From Pelomonas sp. Root1217 (lineage in GTDB: Bacteria; Pseudomonadota; Gammaproteobacteria; Burkholderiales; Burkholderiaceae_C): DNA of 64,000 nt. Made by a program: the position numbers and the translations under genes. Shown here piece by piece: positions 52,114-59,820 of the stretch; the first letter of the stretch is position 1; every line of letters starts with the position of its first letter. The notes beneath the pieces were generated by a model. It was not told where the DNA came from. It saw nothing but the letters and a program-made list of their open reading frames with translations, and made no database searches. The DNA lies in contig NZ_LMDC01000023.1 in NCBI RefSeq assembly GCF_001425705.1, forward strand, positions 659,079 through 723,078, given 5' to 3'.

Positions 52114-53757
52114 TCATTTGTCGAGGACGAGGCTGCCGCTGCCCACGTAAACAGTCTCGTTGTCGTCGTGCACGGGAAAGCTGAGCAGGCGCTCCTGGTG
52201 GCCGTCGTCGTAATCAAGGGCGAGGACGAAGCCGCTGAGCTGGTAGCGGCCGCGGCGGCTGGCACCGTCGTCCTGCTTGCGCGAGCTCACCGCGCCCGCC
52301 GTGCCGAAGGGCGTGCCCACCGTGCCGCCGCCCGTGCTGCTGCTGCCTTTGCCATCGCCATGGGCCGAACCGGCTATGACCGTGTTGTTGAGCGTGGCGG
52401 CCAACGTGCCGGTGCTGGACAGCGCGCTGTAGCTGCGCTCGAAGCGGCCGTCGCGCGTGAAACGGAGGGTGCGGCTGGATGATCTGCCGCCGAGTACCAG
52501 GCTGCCGGTGAACGTGCCGCGGGTGAAGGATCCCTCCAGCCGCGTGTCCTTGGGCCAGGGTCGCACGGCATGGTGCTTCTCGGCCTGCCAGGCGCCGGCG
52601 GGTTTGCCGTCGTCGTCCTGCGCCTGCATTTCATAGCCCTTGCTGTTGGCGCGCCAGCGACCCCAGCGTTGCGGCTCGAGCTGACGCGACGCGACGACAT
52701 TGAGCTGGTCGGGCGGCATCTCGGTACGGTGGTAGACCGTGCCATCGCGCAGCAGGAAGCGCACATCCTCTTCCCAACGCGTGCCGTTGTTGAAGTTGCT
52801 CTCGCCGTGGATGACCACGGCCGCCAGGTCCTTTTCCGCCAGGCCGCGGCCCGGCAGGGTGGTCACCCGCTGCAGCACCACCTCCTTGCGCAGCATAGGC
52901 GCCTGTGGCAGCGGTGACGGTGTCAACCCCGCCGGGTTGGCCACCAAGGCCGCGTCGGCCAGGTCCAGGGAGTTGTCGTTCAGCGACGTGACGACGCCGC
53001 GCAGCACCACCTCGCGGCCCACCCAGGGCTCCGCGTCGAACTTCAGGTGGATGCGCTGCTGCACATGCCGATCGCCCTGCTGCTGCACCAGGAAGAAATG
53101 CATCGGTCGGTCGATCTCGCGCGCCACGCGGCCCTTGACATAGACAACGCCGAGCTTGCGTTGCGCCTCCTCCTCGGAGATCACCAGCCAATGGCCGCGC
53201 TGCGCCGCCAGCGCGGGGATCTGGCTGGGCAACAAGACGTGGCCCCGAGGCGCCTCGGGCGCAATGGCCAGCGGGGTTGGGGGAGCCACCAGGTTGGCCT
53301 TCACCAGCGCCAGGGCGACGCCACGGGCCTGCGGGTACAGCGTGCTCACATCCATGCCGGGCGACTGCCAGTCATGCGCCAGCGCCGCACAGGCCTGCTC
53401 GGGAGACGGATCGTCCAGCACCCGCTGCCGCATCGGTTCGGTCAGGCGCGTGAACGACGGGATGCTGCTGCTGCGCTGCTGCATGCGCGCCACCACCATG
53501 CGCATGGGGGCGATCTGGTGCCGCTCACGCCAGGCGACCCAGGCGTCGCGCATCGGCTCGGCCGAGGCCACGCCCATGTCCTCGCAGGCACCCAGCGTGG
53601 CTTCGGACATCACGTCCAGGCTGACGGCTTGCACGAGCTGCTGCACCGCCGCGGGATCGCTGGCCAGCGCGCGTGGGTCGGGCGCTGCTTCGGCAAAACC
53701 CGTCATCAGCATCGCGGCGACGGCGGGCAGCGCCGGCCACAAGTCAGTCCAAGGCAT
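52114..53757 (-). CDS. Large secreted protein of unknown function
   Basis: This 547-residue protein has a signal peptide cleaved near GFAEA. A helical N-terminal half (about 30-200) leads to beta-rich sections: one (about 200-345) with HFFLVQQQGDRHVQQRIHLK and one MORN-like or toast-rack-like (about 425-547) with LEGSFTRGTFTGSLVLGG and RGRYQLSGFVLALDYDDG. Late Gly/Ser insert near 490. No family was recognised with confidence. It starts 4 bases after the propeller gene and ends just before the DUF6683-like gene, so it belongs to the same transcript. Confidence 0.65.
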   Translation of the reverse strand: MPWTDLWPALPAVAAMLMTGFAEAAPDPRALASDPAAVQQLVQAVSLDVMSEATLGACEDMGVASAEPMRDAWVAWRERHQIAPMRMVVARMQQRSSSIPSFTRLTEPMRQRVLDDPSPEQACAALAHDWQSPGMDVSTLYPQARGVALALVKANLVAPPTPLAIAPEAPRGHVLLPSQIPALAAQRGHWLVISEEEAQRKLGVVYVKGRVAREIDRPMHFFLVQQQGDRHVQQRIHLKFDAEPWVGREVVLRGVVTSLNDNSLDLADAALVANPAGLTPSPLPQAPMLRKEVVLQRVTTLPGRGLAEKDLAAVVIHGESNFNNGTRWEEDVRFLLRDGTVYHRTEMPPDQLNVVASRQLEPQRWGRWRANSKGYEMQAQDDDGKPAGAWQAEKHHAVRPWPKDTRLEGSFTRGTFTGSLVLGGRSSSRTLRFTRDGRFERSYSALSSTGTLAATLNNTVIAGSAHGDGKGSSSTGGGTVGTPFGTAGAVSSRKQDDGASRRGRYQLSGFVLALDYDDGHQERLLSFPVHDDNETVYVGSGSLVLDK

Positions 53758-53761
53758 GTCG

Positions 53762-54742
53762 TCAACGGGTCCAGGCGATGGCGGGGCAACCCACGGTGGT
53801 CATCGAGCCGTTGGGCCGCCGAAGCGGGATGCGCTGCGCGTCGCCGGACGCCTTCACCGCCACCACATCGGCTGCGGTGGCCTCGGCGACCCACAGCGCG
53901 CAGCTGCCCCGGCAGGTGGCGTCGCTGCAGGAGACGCCGGTGTCCTTGACGAAGGCCACGTGCTTGCTGTCCGGCGACCAGAAGGCCTGGGCAACCAGGT
54001 CGTTCTTCGTGAAGCGCCGCAGGTTGGAGCCGTCGACGTTCATCATCCACAAGTCCGCACCGCTGACCGAGCCGGTGTCGCGCAGCGCCGCCAGTTGCAC
54101 CAGCGCCTTGCTGCCGTCGGGACTCACGTGCAGAGCCTGGGGGACGCGGCCTTCAGGCCAGCGCACGGCCGCCACGGGCTGCTCGGCGCCGCCCAGCACC
54201 ACTCGGCTGATCTGGCCCGAGGGCTGCACTCGCAGCAGGGAACCATCGGGCAGCCACGACAGCGCATCGGGCGTCCTGCTCGGCCGGGTGACGTAGAGCA
54301 GGCGCCGCGAATCGAGGTCGTAGACCACCGGACCGCGCGGCTCCAGGATGCTTTCGCCCCACATGACGAGGATCTGGTTGCCGCCGCGCGGTGAAGGCCG
54401 CACGTGATCGCCGATGTAGCCGTCGACGGCCTGGTCCATCAACACCGCCTGGTCGCTGATGCGGCGCACGACCAGGCGGGTCACGTCCCCGCCGGAGCCC
54501 TGGGAGGTGTAGTCGCGCGTCAGGTAGCGGCTGCCATCCGGCCAGGGCGTTCCCGACGGGTCGGCCGTCAACCAGCGCGACTGGCCCGTGCCGGGATTCG
54601 TCGCGAACGTGCCCTCGGGGTTGTTGAGGTCACTGTAGGCATGCCAGAGCGTGCCGGGCAGGGCGCCGGCGGCCTGGGCCGCGGTCATGCCGGCCCAGCA
54701 GGCCAGCGCAGCGATGCGAGCGAGAGTCTTGGGGAAGGGCAA
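53762..54742 (-). CDS. TolB-like beta-propeller protein, paralog 3
   Basis: This 326-residue secreted protein has a signal peptide ending near AAQAAG and WD40/PD40-like blades, including LWMMNVDGSNLRRFTKNDL, FWSPDSKHVAFVKDTG and SCSDATCRGSCALWVAEAT, ending CPAIAWTR. No ATG suits; TTG at 54742 gives a proper signal peptide and a length equal to the next paralog, but has no obvious ribosome binding site. It is the third of three tandem homologues. A binding or scaffold role in the periplasm is likely. Confidence 0.7.
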   Translation of the reverse strand: MPFPKTLARIAALACWAGMTAAQAAGALPGTLWHAYSDLNNPEGTFATNPGTGQSRWLTADPSGTPWPDGSRYLTRDYTSQGSGGDVTRLVVRRISDQAVLMDQAVDGYIGDHVRPSPRGGNQILVMWGESILEPRGPVVYDLDSRRLLYVTRPSRTPDALSWLPDGSLLRVQPSGQISRVVLGGAEQPVAAVRWPEGRVPQALHVSPDGSKALVQLAALRDTGSVSGADLWMMNVDGSNLRRFTKNDLVAQAFWSPDSKHVAFVKDTGVSCSDATCRGSCALWVAEATAADVVAVKASGDAQRIPLRRPNGSMTTVGCPAIAWTR

Positions 54743-54867
54743 GCGCAGCGAGTTCCGATGAAAAAGGCGAATCGGGGGTTCGCCTGTTGCAGGAGGGTCG
54801 GCGCGATTGGAGCCCGGGCAGGCCCGATTCCAAATCCCTAACGAAGCGGCGCATGACGTGCCGCTAC

Positions 54868-55851
54868 TCAGCGCGTCCAGGCAGTCATCGGGCATCCCAA
54901 CATGGTCGTCGAGCCATCGGGGCGCTTCAGCGGGAACTGGCGGGCGTCGCCCGAGGGCGCCACGGCCACCACGTTGGAGGCGGTGGCTTCGGCGTACCAG
55001 ACCGTGCAACTGCCGCGGCAGGTCGCGTCGGTACACGACACACCGGTGTCTTTGACGAAGGCCACGTAACGACTGTCTGGCGACCAGAAGGCGCTGGAGA
55101 TCAGGTCGTTCTTGGTGAAGCGGCGCAGGTTAGAGCCGTCGACGTTCATCATCCACAGGTCGACGCCCGCGACCGACCCCGTATCGCGCATGGCCGCGAG
55201 CTGCAACAGCGCCTTGCTGCCATCGGGGCTGACGCGGACCGCCTCGGGCACCCGCGACTCCGGCCAGCGCAGGGTGGCGACGCGCTGTTCGCCACGGCCA
55301 GGCAGGACGCGACTGATGTCGCCCGACGGCTGCACGCGCAACAGCGAGCCATCGGGCATCCAGGACAGCGCGTCCGGCGTCTTGCTGGGCTGCGTGGCGT
55401 AGAGCAGCTTTTGCGTGTTGAGGTCGTAGACGATGGCGCCGCGGGGCGCAAAGACCGTCTTGCCCCAGGACGCCAGGATCTGGTGATTGGCCACCGGCGA
55501 AGCGCGGACGTCGCCCGCCAGGTAACCGTCGACGACCTGGTCTGCCAGCACGCTGCGGTCGCGGGTGCTGCGCACGGTCAGTCGGGTTTCGTCGCCGCCC
55601 TGCGAGCTGTGGTCGCGCTGGATGAAACGGCTGCCGTCCGGCCAGGGCGAGCGCCACTTCTCATCGTCCACCATGACGGACGCCCCCGAATTGGGGTTCA
55701 GCGCAAAGGTGCCTTGCGGGTTGCCGAGGTCACTGAAGGAGTGCCAGATCGTGCCCGGCAGCGCGGCCTGAGCCGCCATGGCGACGCCGATGAAGGCGAG
55801 TGCGGCGGCGAGGCAACGGAGGATCTGCAGCATCGGCGCGAGGCTCTTCAA
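54868..55851 (-). CDS. TolB-like beta-propeller protein, paralog 2
   Basis: This 327-residue protein has a signal peptide (KSLAPMLQILRCLAAALAFI then ...AAQAA). The blades are nearly the same as those of the neighbours: LWMMNVDGSNLRRFTKNDL, FWSPDSRYVAFVKDTG, SCTDATCRGSCTVWYAEATA, ending CPMTAWTR. The conserved four-Cys segment (SCTDATCRGSC plus the last Cys) is likely disulfide-bonded. Duplication includes part of the intergenic sequence. It is a member of the five-gene reverse cluster. Confidence 0.8.
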   Translation of the reverse strand: MKSLAPMLQILRCLAAALAFIGVAMAAQAALPGTIWHSFSDLGNPQGTFALNPNSGASVMVDDEKWRSPWPDGSRFIQRDHSSQGGDETRLTVRSTRDRSVLADQVVDGYLAGDVRASPVANHQILASWGKTVFAPRGAIVYDLNTQKLLYATQPSKTPDALSWMPDGSLLRVQPSGDISRVLPGRGEQRVATLRWPESRVPEAVRVSPDGSKALLQLAAMRDTGSVAGVDLWMMNVDGSNLRRFTKNDLISSAFWSPDSRYVAFVKDTGVSCTDATCRGSCTVWYAEATASNVVAVAPSGDARQFPLKRPDGSTTMLGCPMTAWTR

Positions 55852-55931
55852 AGGAAACAGGCGACGCCAGGAATCGCCTGGTGCTGCGGGCGCGACCGCA
55901 TTGGAGCGCGGTACGCCTCAGCCTCCAATCC

Positions 55932-56975
55932 CTAGCGCGTCCAGGCGATGACGGGGCAGCTCAGCGTCGCTGTCGAGCCGTTGTTGGCGCGCTTCACCGA
56001 GAACTGCTTGGCATCGCCGGAGGCGGCGACGGCGACAACGTCCGATGCAGTGGCATCGGCATACCAGACGGTGCAGCTGCCCTGGCAGGTCGCGTCCGTG
56101 CACGAGACGCCGGTGTCCTTGGTGAAGGCCACGAATTTGCTGTCCGGCGACCAGAACGCGTTGGCGATCAGGTCGTTCTTCGTGAAGCGCCGCAGGTTGG
56201 AACCGTCGATGTCCATCATCCAGAGGTCCACGCCGCTGACCGATCCGGATTCACGCAGCGCCGCCAGTTGCACCAGCGCCTTGCTGCCGTCGGGGCTGAC
56301 ATAGACGGCCTGAAGCACACGCCCTTCAGGCCATGCTAGGGTCCGCACGGCCTGCTCGGCGCCGCCGAGCGCCAGCTTGGTGATCTCGCCGGACTGCTTG
56401 ACGCGCAACAGGCCGCCGTCAGGCGTCCAGGCCAGCGCATCCGGCCGCGCGCTGGCGGGCGTAGAGAACAGCACCTTGCGCTGGTCGATGTCATAGGCCA
56501 CTGTGCTGCGTGGCTCGTTGATCGAGGGAGCCCAGCGCGTCAGCACGAGATTTGCGGTCTGCGGCGAGGGCCACAGCGCGCCGACATAGCCTTCGACCGT
56601 CAGGTCGGTGATGAGCTGGCCGTCGGTGGCGCGCACGACGGTGATATGGGTCGAGTCGCCCACCGAGCCATCGGAGGTGTAGTCGCGGCGCAGCAGACGC
56701 GAGCCGTCGGCCGAAGGCATGGCTTCGGTGTCCGAATCGACCTTGGTCGATGTGCCGGTCACCAGGTCCGAGACGAAGGTGCCCTGCACATTGCTGATGT
56801 TGGAGTCCGAGCTCCAGAGGCTGCCCGTCACGACGGCGCTGGGCGGCGGCGTGGTCGGGTCGGTGGGTGTGGTCGGAGGGGGGTCGCCGTTGCCACCACC
56901 GCCGCCACCGCCGCAACCATTCAGCAGGAACAGACTGGCCAGGGCAAGGCCGGCAAGGCGATGGACGTGATTCAT
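55932..56975 (-). CDS. TolB-like beta-propeller lipoprotein, paralog 1
   Basis: This 347-residue protein has a lipoprotein signal with lipobox LLNGC, then a Gly run and a Pro/Thr spacer (about 21-46) that puts the propeller away from the membrane. The propeller is homologous to the two downstream genes (LWMMDIDGSNLRRFTKNDL, SCTDATCQGSCTVWYADATA, ending CPVIAWTR). It is the only lipid-anchored copy and the first gene of the cluster. It ends 80 bases before paralog 2. Confidence 0.8.
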   Translation of the reverse strand: MNHVHRLAGLALASLFLLNGCGGGGGGGNGDPPPTTPTDPTTPPPSAVVTGSLWSSDSNISNVQGTFVSDLVTGTSTKVDSDTEAMPSADGSRLLRRDYTSDGSVGDSTHITVVRATDGQLITDLTVEGYVGALWPSPQTANLVLTRWAPSINEPRSTVAYDIDQRKVLFSTPASARPDALAWTPDGGLLRVKQSGEITKLALGGAEQAVRTLAWPEGRVLQAVYVSPDGSKALVQLAALRESGSVSGVDLWMMDIDGSNLRRFTKNDLIANAFWSPDSKFVAFTKDTGVSCTDATCQGSCTVWYADATASDVVAVAASGDAKQFSVKRANNGSTATLSCPVIAWTR

Positions 56976-57051
56976 GTGCGTGGATTCCGGTTTCAGCAAC
57001 GCAAAAGGGAGGGGCGAAGCCCCTCCACTGTTTTTCCGACGGACGAGTGGC

Positions 57052-57762
57052 TTACTGCTTGCGGGCCATGGAGGACAGCGCTTCACCCAGACCTTTCAGC
57101 GCTGTCGTGAAGACGCTGTTCAGGTAGTTGTATTCCTGGCTGGTAGCCTGGAACTGGGTCATCAGCTTGTTGAACTTGTCGGCCTGCTCGCCCTGCTCCT
57201 TGGAGCCTTGCTCAGCTTGCGACTTGGCTTCGGAGGCCTTGTTGATCTCTTGCGAGAGCTTGACCATTTCCTTGGCCTTGTTGCCCAGGGCCGAGCCCAT
57301 CACGGAGGCGATGGCCTGCAGCCAGCCGCCACCGGTGGCGCCCTTGGTGCCCTTGGTGCTGCCGCCGCCCTGCGCGCGCAGCTGGTCCAGCACGCCTTGC
57401 ACGATCTGGTTGGCAAAGTCGGATTCCCACTGCTTGATGGCGCCGCCGAAGTTCTGCTGTGCAGCGCCTTGCGCCTCGTGCGAAACGCCTTGCTGGCTTT
57501 GCTGCAGCTGGCCAGCGATGGCCTTGCTGATGGTGGACTTGACTTCCTCGCCCAGGAACTTGGGCATGCCGTGTTCCTTGACCAGGGTGTCGACGGCACT
57601 GTTGGCGCCGTTGCCGATGGCTTGCTGCAGCATGCCGCCGATGGCCTGGCCGATCATGGCGCCGATGGGGCCACCGAAGATGCCGCCAACGATGCCGCCC
57701 ACGGCGCCCAGGATGCCACCCGAGCCACCGCCGCCGAAAACGCTGCTAACTGCTGATCCCAT
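57052..57762 (-). CDS. Glycine-zipper protein with C-terminal coiled coil, candidate T3SS-secreted component
   Basis: This 236-residue protein has no Sec signal. Residues 1-50 are a Gly-rich zipper (GSAVSSVFGGGGSGGILGAV then GGIVGGIFGG). The middle is polar and Gln-rich. The C-terminal third (about 165-236) is a heptad-rich helix (KAKEMVKLSQEINKASEAKS... ending FTTALKGLGEALSSMARKQ). Membrane-active N-terminus plus coiled coil is the style of T3SS translocators and filament proteins, but I recognise no specific family. GGAG 6 bases before the ATG fixes the start. The 198 bases upstream are less GC-rich and promoter-like. It lies between the propeller cluster and the T3SS genes. Confidence 0.55.
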   Translation of the reverse strand: MGSAVSSVFGGGGSGGILGAVGGIVGGIFGGPIGAMIGQAIGGMLQQAIGNGANSAVDTLVKEHGMPKFLGEEVKSTISKAIAGQLQQSQQGVSHEAQGAAQQNFGGAIKQWESDFANQIVQGVLDQLRAQGGGSTKGTKGATGGGWLQAIASVMGSALGNKAKEMVKLSQEINKASEAKSQAEQGSKEQGEQADKFNKLMTQFQATSQEYNYLNSVFTTALKGLGEALSSMARKQ

Positions 57763-57973
57763 GTTGATCTCCAAAAGAGTTGATTTCGCGGCAGAAGCTG
57801 CCGCAGTGATTGATTGACATTCGAGGCATCTGAATTCGGTGGCGACTGAGAAAACACCGGACTCGCTGCGTGTCTTGTCGGCAAGGTTTTCTGATCAAAC
57901 TCTGCGGCGTTGACGGGTTTCATTAAACGGGGTCGGGCCCCTGCTGCCTATATGCGGCTGCTCCTATTTCTGC

Positions 57974-57998
57974 GCCAACCACGCTAGGGTTGGCCGCA
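57974..57998 (-). promoter_or_regulatory. Shared motif and hairpin upstream of the glycine-zipper gene
   Basis: The reverse strand reads TGCGGCCAACCCTAGC (57998-57983), followed by a GCCAACC/GGTTGGC stem (57974-57994). The same 16 bases precede the DUF1521 effector gene in the same orientation. Next to it, CCTATTTCT at 57963-57971 matches the repeat upstream of sctU at 61051. Confidence 0.4.
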
Positions 57999-58002
57999 GT
58001 CC

Positions 58003-58267
58003 GGGCCTGCCAACACGGCGGCAGCGGGTCGCGTTGCGGCCAGAAAGCCCGCGAGCAAGGCGCAAAGCGGAGCCGGGTTGGGCACCCGGCGAGCATTTGC
58101 AACGCCGCGCGCGGGCTTTATGGCCGCAACCCGAAGGGAAGGCCAGCCGCCAGGGACCACTCGGCGTTGCACCACTTGCCCGCATATCAATGCGGGCCGC
58201 GCGTTGCGCCTTGGTTGGCCCCTGGCGGCTGGCCTTCGCGACCCACTGCCGCCGTGTTGGCAGGCCC
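58003..58267. repeat. Large nested inverted repeat with three-way-junction layout
   Basis: The outer arms are 58003-58033 and 58237-58267 (30 of 31 bases complementary). Inside are two side hairpins. Hairpin A pairs 58033-58053 with 58110-58130 (20 of 21) and has an inner stem at 58072-58090. Hairpin B pairs 58139-58156 with 58219-58236 (17 of 18) and has an inner GCCCGCAT/ATGCGGGC stem (58178-58185, 58190-58197). The right part encodes the C-terminal residues and stop of the gene on the reverse strand. Confidence 0.85.
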
Positions 58268-58876
58268 ACCGTCCAGGTTGCGGAGCACGGCGCACAGCGC
58301 GGGCAGGTCCAGGCCGAGCTGGCCTTGCAAGCTGTTGCGGGCCATCCATGTGGCCGACGCCTGCTGAGCGCCGCCCTGGCGGCTGGCCTGCACCGTCCAT
58401 TCACCCAACGCCACAGTCAGCACGGCCAAACGCTCGAAGGCGTCCTGCCGCTGCAGCAGCGGTGCGTCGTCCCACGGCACTTCATCGACGACCCAGGCCT
58501 TGACCCATTGGGTGATGGCCTGCCAGCGCTGCGGGCTCAGAGCCTCGTGGTCGAAGGCCTGGCGGCATGCGCCCAGATAGGCAGCCAGGGCCACGCCAAG
58601 ATCGTCCTCGGCCCGGCCCGGTGCCAGCTGGTTGCGGTAGTGCTGCAGGCAGTGTGTCACCAGGCCGGCCTGGGCATGGGTGCCAAGCATTTCGCTGAGC
58701 GCCGCAGCCGCGCCTGTGGGCTCGGCGACGCGGGAGGGCAGGCGCCAGCGCGTGGCGCCAAGTTCGGAAGCAGCATCGGCCTGCGGGGCGTGCGCAAACC
58801 GGGACTGATGCAGGGCCTGGGCCAGGCGATGCCCGAGGGCGGATTGCCAGGGATTCGGTGAGGCGGAAGTGGTCAT
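58187..58876 (-). CDS. DUF6683-like helical protein, C-terminus supplied by a repeat
   Basis: This 229-residue protein has no signal peptide. The helical domain (about 75-200) reads GVALAAYLGACRQAFDHEAL, QRQDAFERLAVLTVALGEWT and ARNSLQGQLGLDLPAL, the same pattern as the secreted protein at 51365-52087. The last 26 or so residues (from GGPANTAAVGREGQPPGANQ) are encoded by the nested inverted repeat, and the stop lies in the loop of its hairpin B, so the native C-terminus was probably replaced. The ATG overlaps the preceding acetyltransferase stop (ATGA). It lies at the end of the sctU transcript. Confidence 0.65.
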   Translation of the reverse strand: MTTSASPNPWQSALGHRLAQALHQSRFAHAPQADAASELGATRWRLPSRVAEPTGAAAALSEMLGTHAQAGLVTHCLQHYRNQLAPGRAEDDLGVALAAYLGACRQAFDHEALSPQRWQAITQWVKAWVVDEVPWDDAPLLQRQDAFERLAVLTVALGEWTVQASRQGGAQQASATWMARNSLQGQLGLDLPALCAVLRNLDGGPANTAAVGREGQPPGANQGATRGPH

Positions 58877-59526
58877 GGCAGTGCGAGGGCTGTTGGCCGG
58901 TGGGAACGCGCAAGGGCGCGCCGGGTCTGGCGCAGGCGTTCTCGGCGGCTGAGGGTCCGGACGGCCGACCAGGTCGAGGCGTCCAGGGCGTGATAGTCGG
59001 AAAGCTGACTTTCGTAGAGTGCGCGGCTGTGAGGTGTGAAGCCCAATGCCTCCAGGCAGACGCGGGCACCGTGGTTGTCGGGGTGGCAAACGCCCCAGAC
59101 CGTACGCAGTGCCAGCGTCTCGAAAGCATGGCGCAGCAGCACCTCGCCGCCGCTCAGGCTCAGGCCGCTGCCCCAGTATTCGGGCTTGAGCCGGCTGCCG
59201 AGTTCGGCGTCGCCAGGTCGGATATCCAGGTCCGCGGCGCCAGGGCTTGCCTGCATCGGCATGAGGCTGAACCAGCCGGCGAACTGTTCGCTGCCAGCGC
59301 TCAGCGGCACGGCGCAACGCCAGATGCCCAGGCCAGGATGGCGGCGATAGAAGCCTGCCAGGCAGGCCGTGAATTCCGCGGCCCAACGCACCTCGTGCAA
59401 GGGCTGCTCATCGGGCAGCAGCTTGCGCACCCGCGGGTCGGCATGCAGGCCCTGGATGTCGGCGGCATCGCTCGCGATGAACTCGCGCAGCAGCAGCTTG
59501 TCGCAGCGATGGGAGAAGGCCGTCAT
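58873..59526 (-). CDS. GNAT-family N-acetyltransferase (RimJ/RimL type)
   Basis: This 217-residue protein begins with LLLREFIASDAADI and carries ELGSRLKPEYWGSGLSLSGG (the acetyl-CoA pyrophosphate loop, here with GSGLS), VWGVCHPDNHGARVCLEALG and FTPHSRALYE, the usual C-terminal GNAT block. It would acetylate a protein N-terminus or a small molecule. It overlaps both neighbours by 4 bases within the sctU-fliO transcript, so it may modify a T3SS protein, though this is only context. Confidence 0.85.
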   Translation of the reverse strand: MTAFSHRCDKLLLREFIASDAADIQGLHADPRVRKLLPDEQPLHEVRWAAEFTACLAGFYRRHPGLGIWRCAVPLSAGSEQFAGWFSLMPMQASPGAADLDIRPGDAELGSRLKPEYWGSGLSLSGGEVLLRHAFETLALRTVWGVCHPDNHGARVCLEALGFTPHSRALYESQLSDYHALDASTWSAVRTLSRRERLRQTRRALARSHRPTALALP

Positions 59527-59816
59527 GCTTCGCGGTCCAGCTTGGCGTCGGCTTGCGGCCAGCGCGCCAGCAGGTTGATGCCGCCCGCCGTGACGCCCAG
59601 CATCCAGCGCTCGCCGGCATGGTCGAGCAGCACCACACGTTCACGCGCGCCAACGGGCAGGGCGCGCACGAAGCGCAGCGCCTCGCCGTCCTCCACCGGG
59701 GCGCGGCCACCCAGTCCCTGCAGGCGCTGCCAGCCGCGGATCAGCACCCAGGCCAGCAACAGCACGAAGGCCAGGGCGGCCACGGTGCTGGCGAGGTTGA
59801 GCATCAGGTTTTGCAT
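59523..59816 (-). CDS. FliO-like small membrane protein of the secretion locus
   Basis: This 97-residue protein has one N-terminal transmembrane helix (about 8-28) and a small cytoplasmic beta domain (LRFVRALPVGARERVVLLDH then GERWMLGVTAGGINLL), the FliO/MopB pattern. FliO helps assemble the FliPQR export gate of flagella; non-flagellar T3SSs usually lack a named counterpart. It lies 4 bases downstream of sctU. Confidence 0.7.
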   Translation of the reverse strand: MQNLMLNLASTVAALAFVLLLAWVLIRGWQRLQGLGGRAPVEDGEALRFVRALPVGARERVVLLDHAGERWMLGVTAGGINLLARWPQADAKLDREA

Positions 59817-59820
59817 GGCG

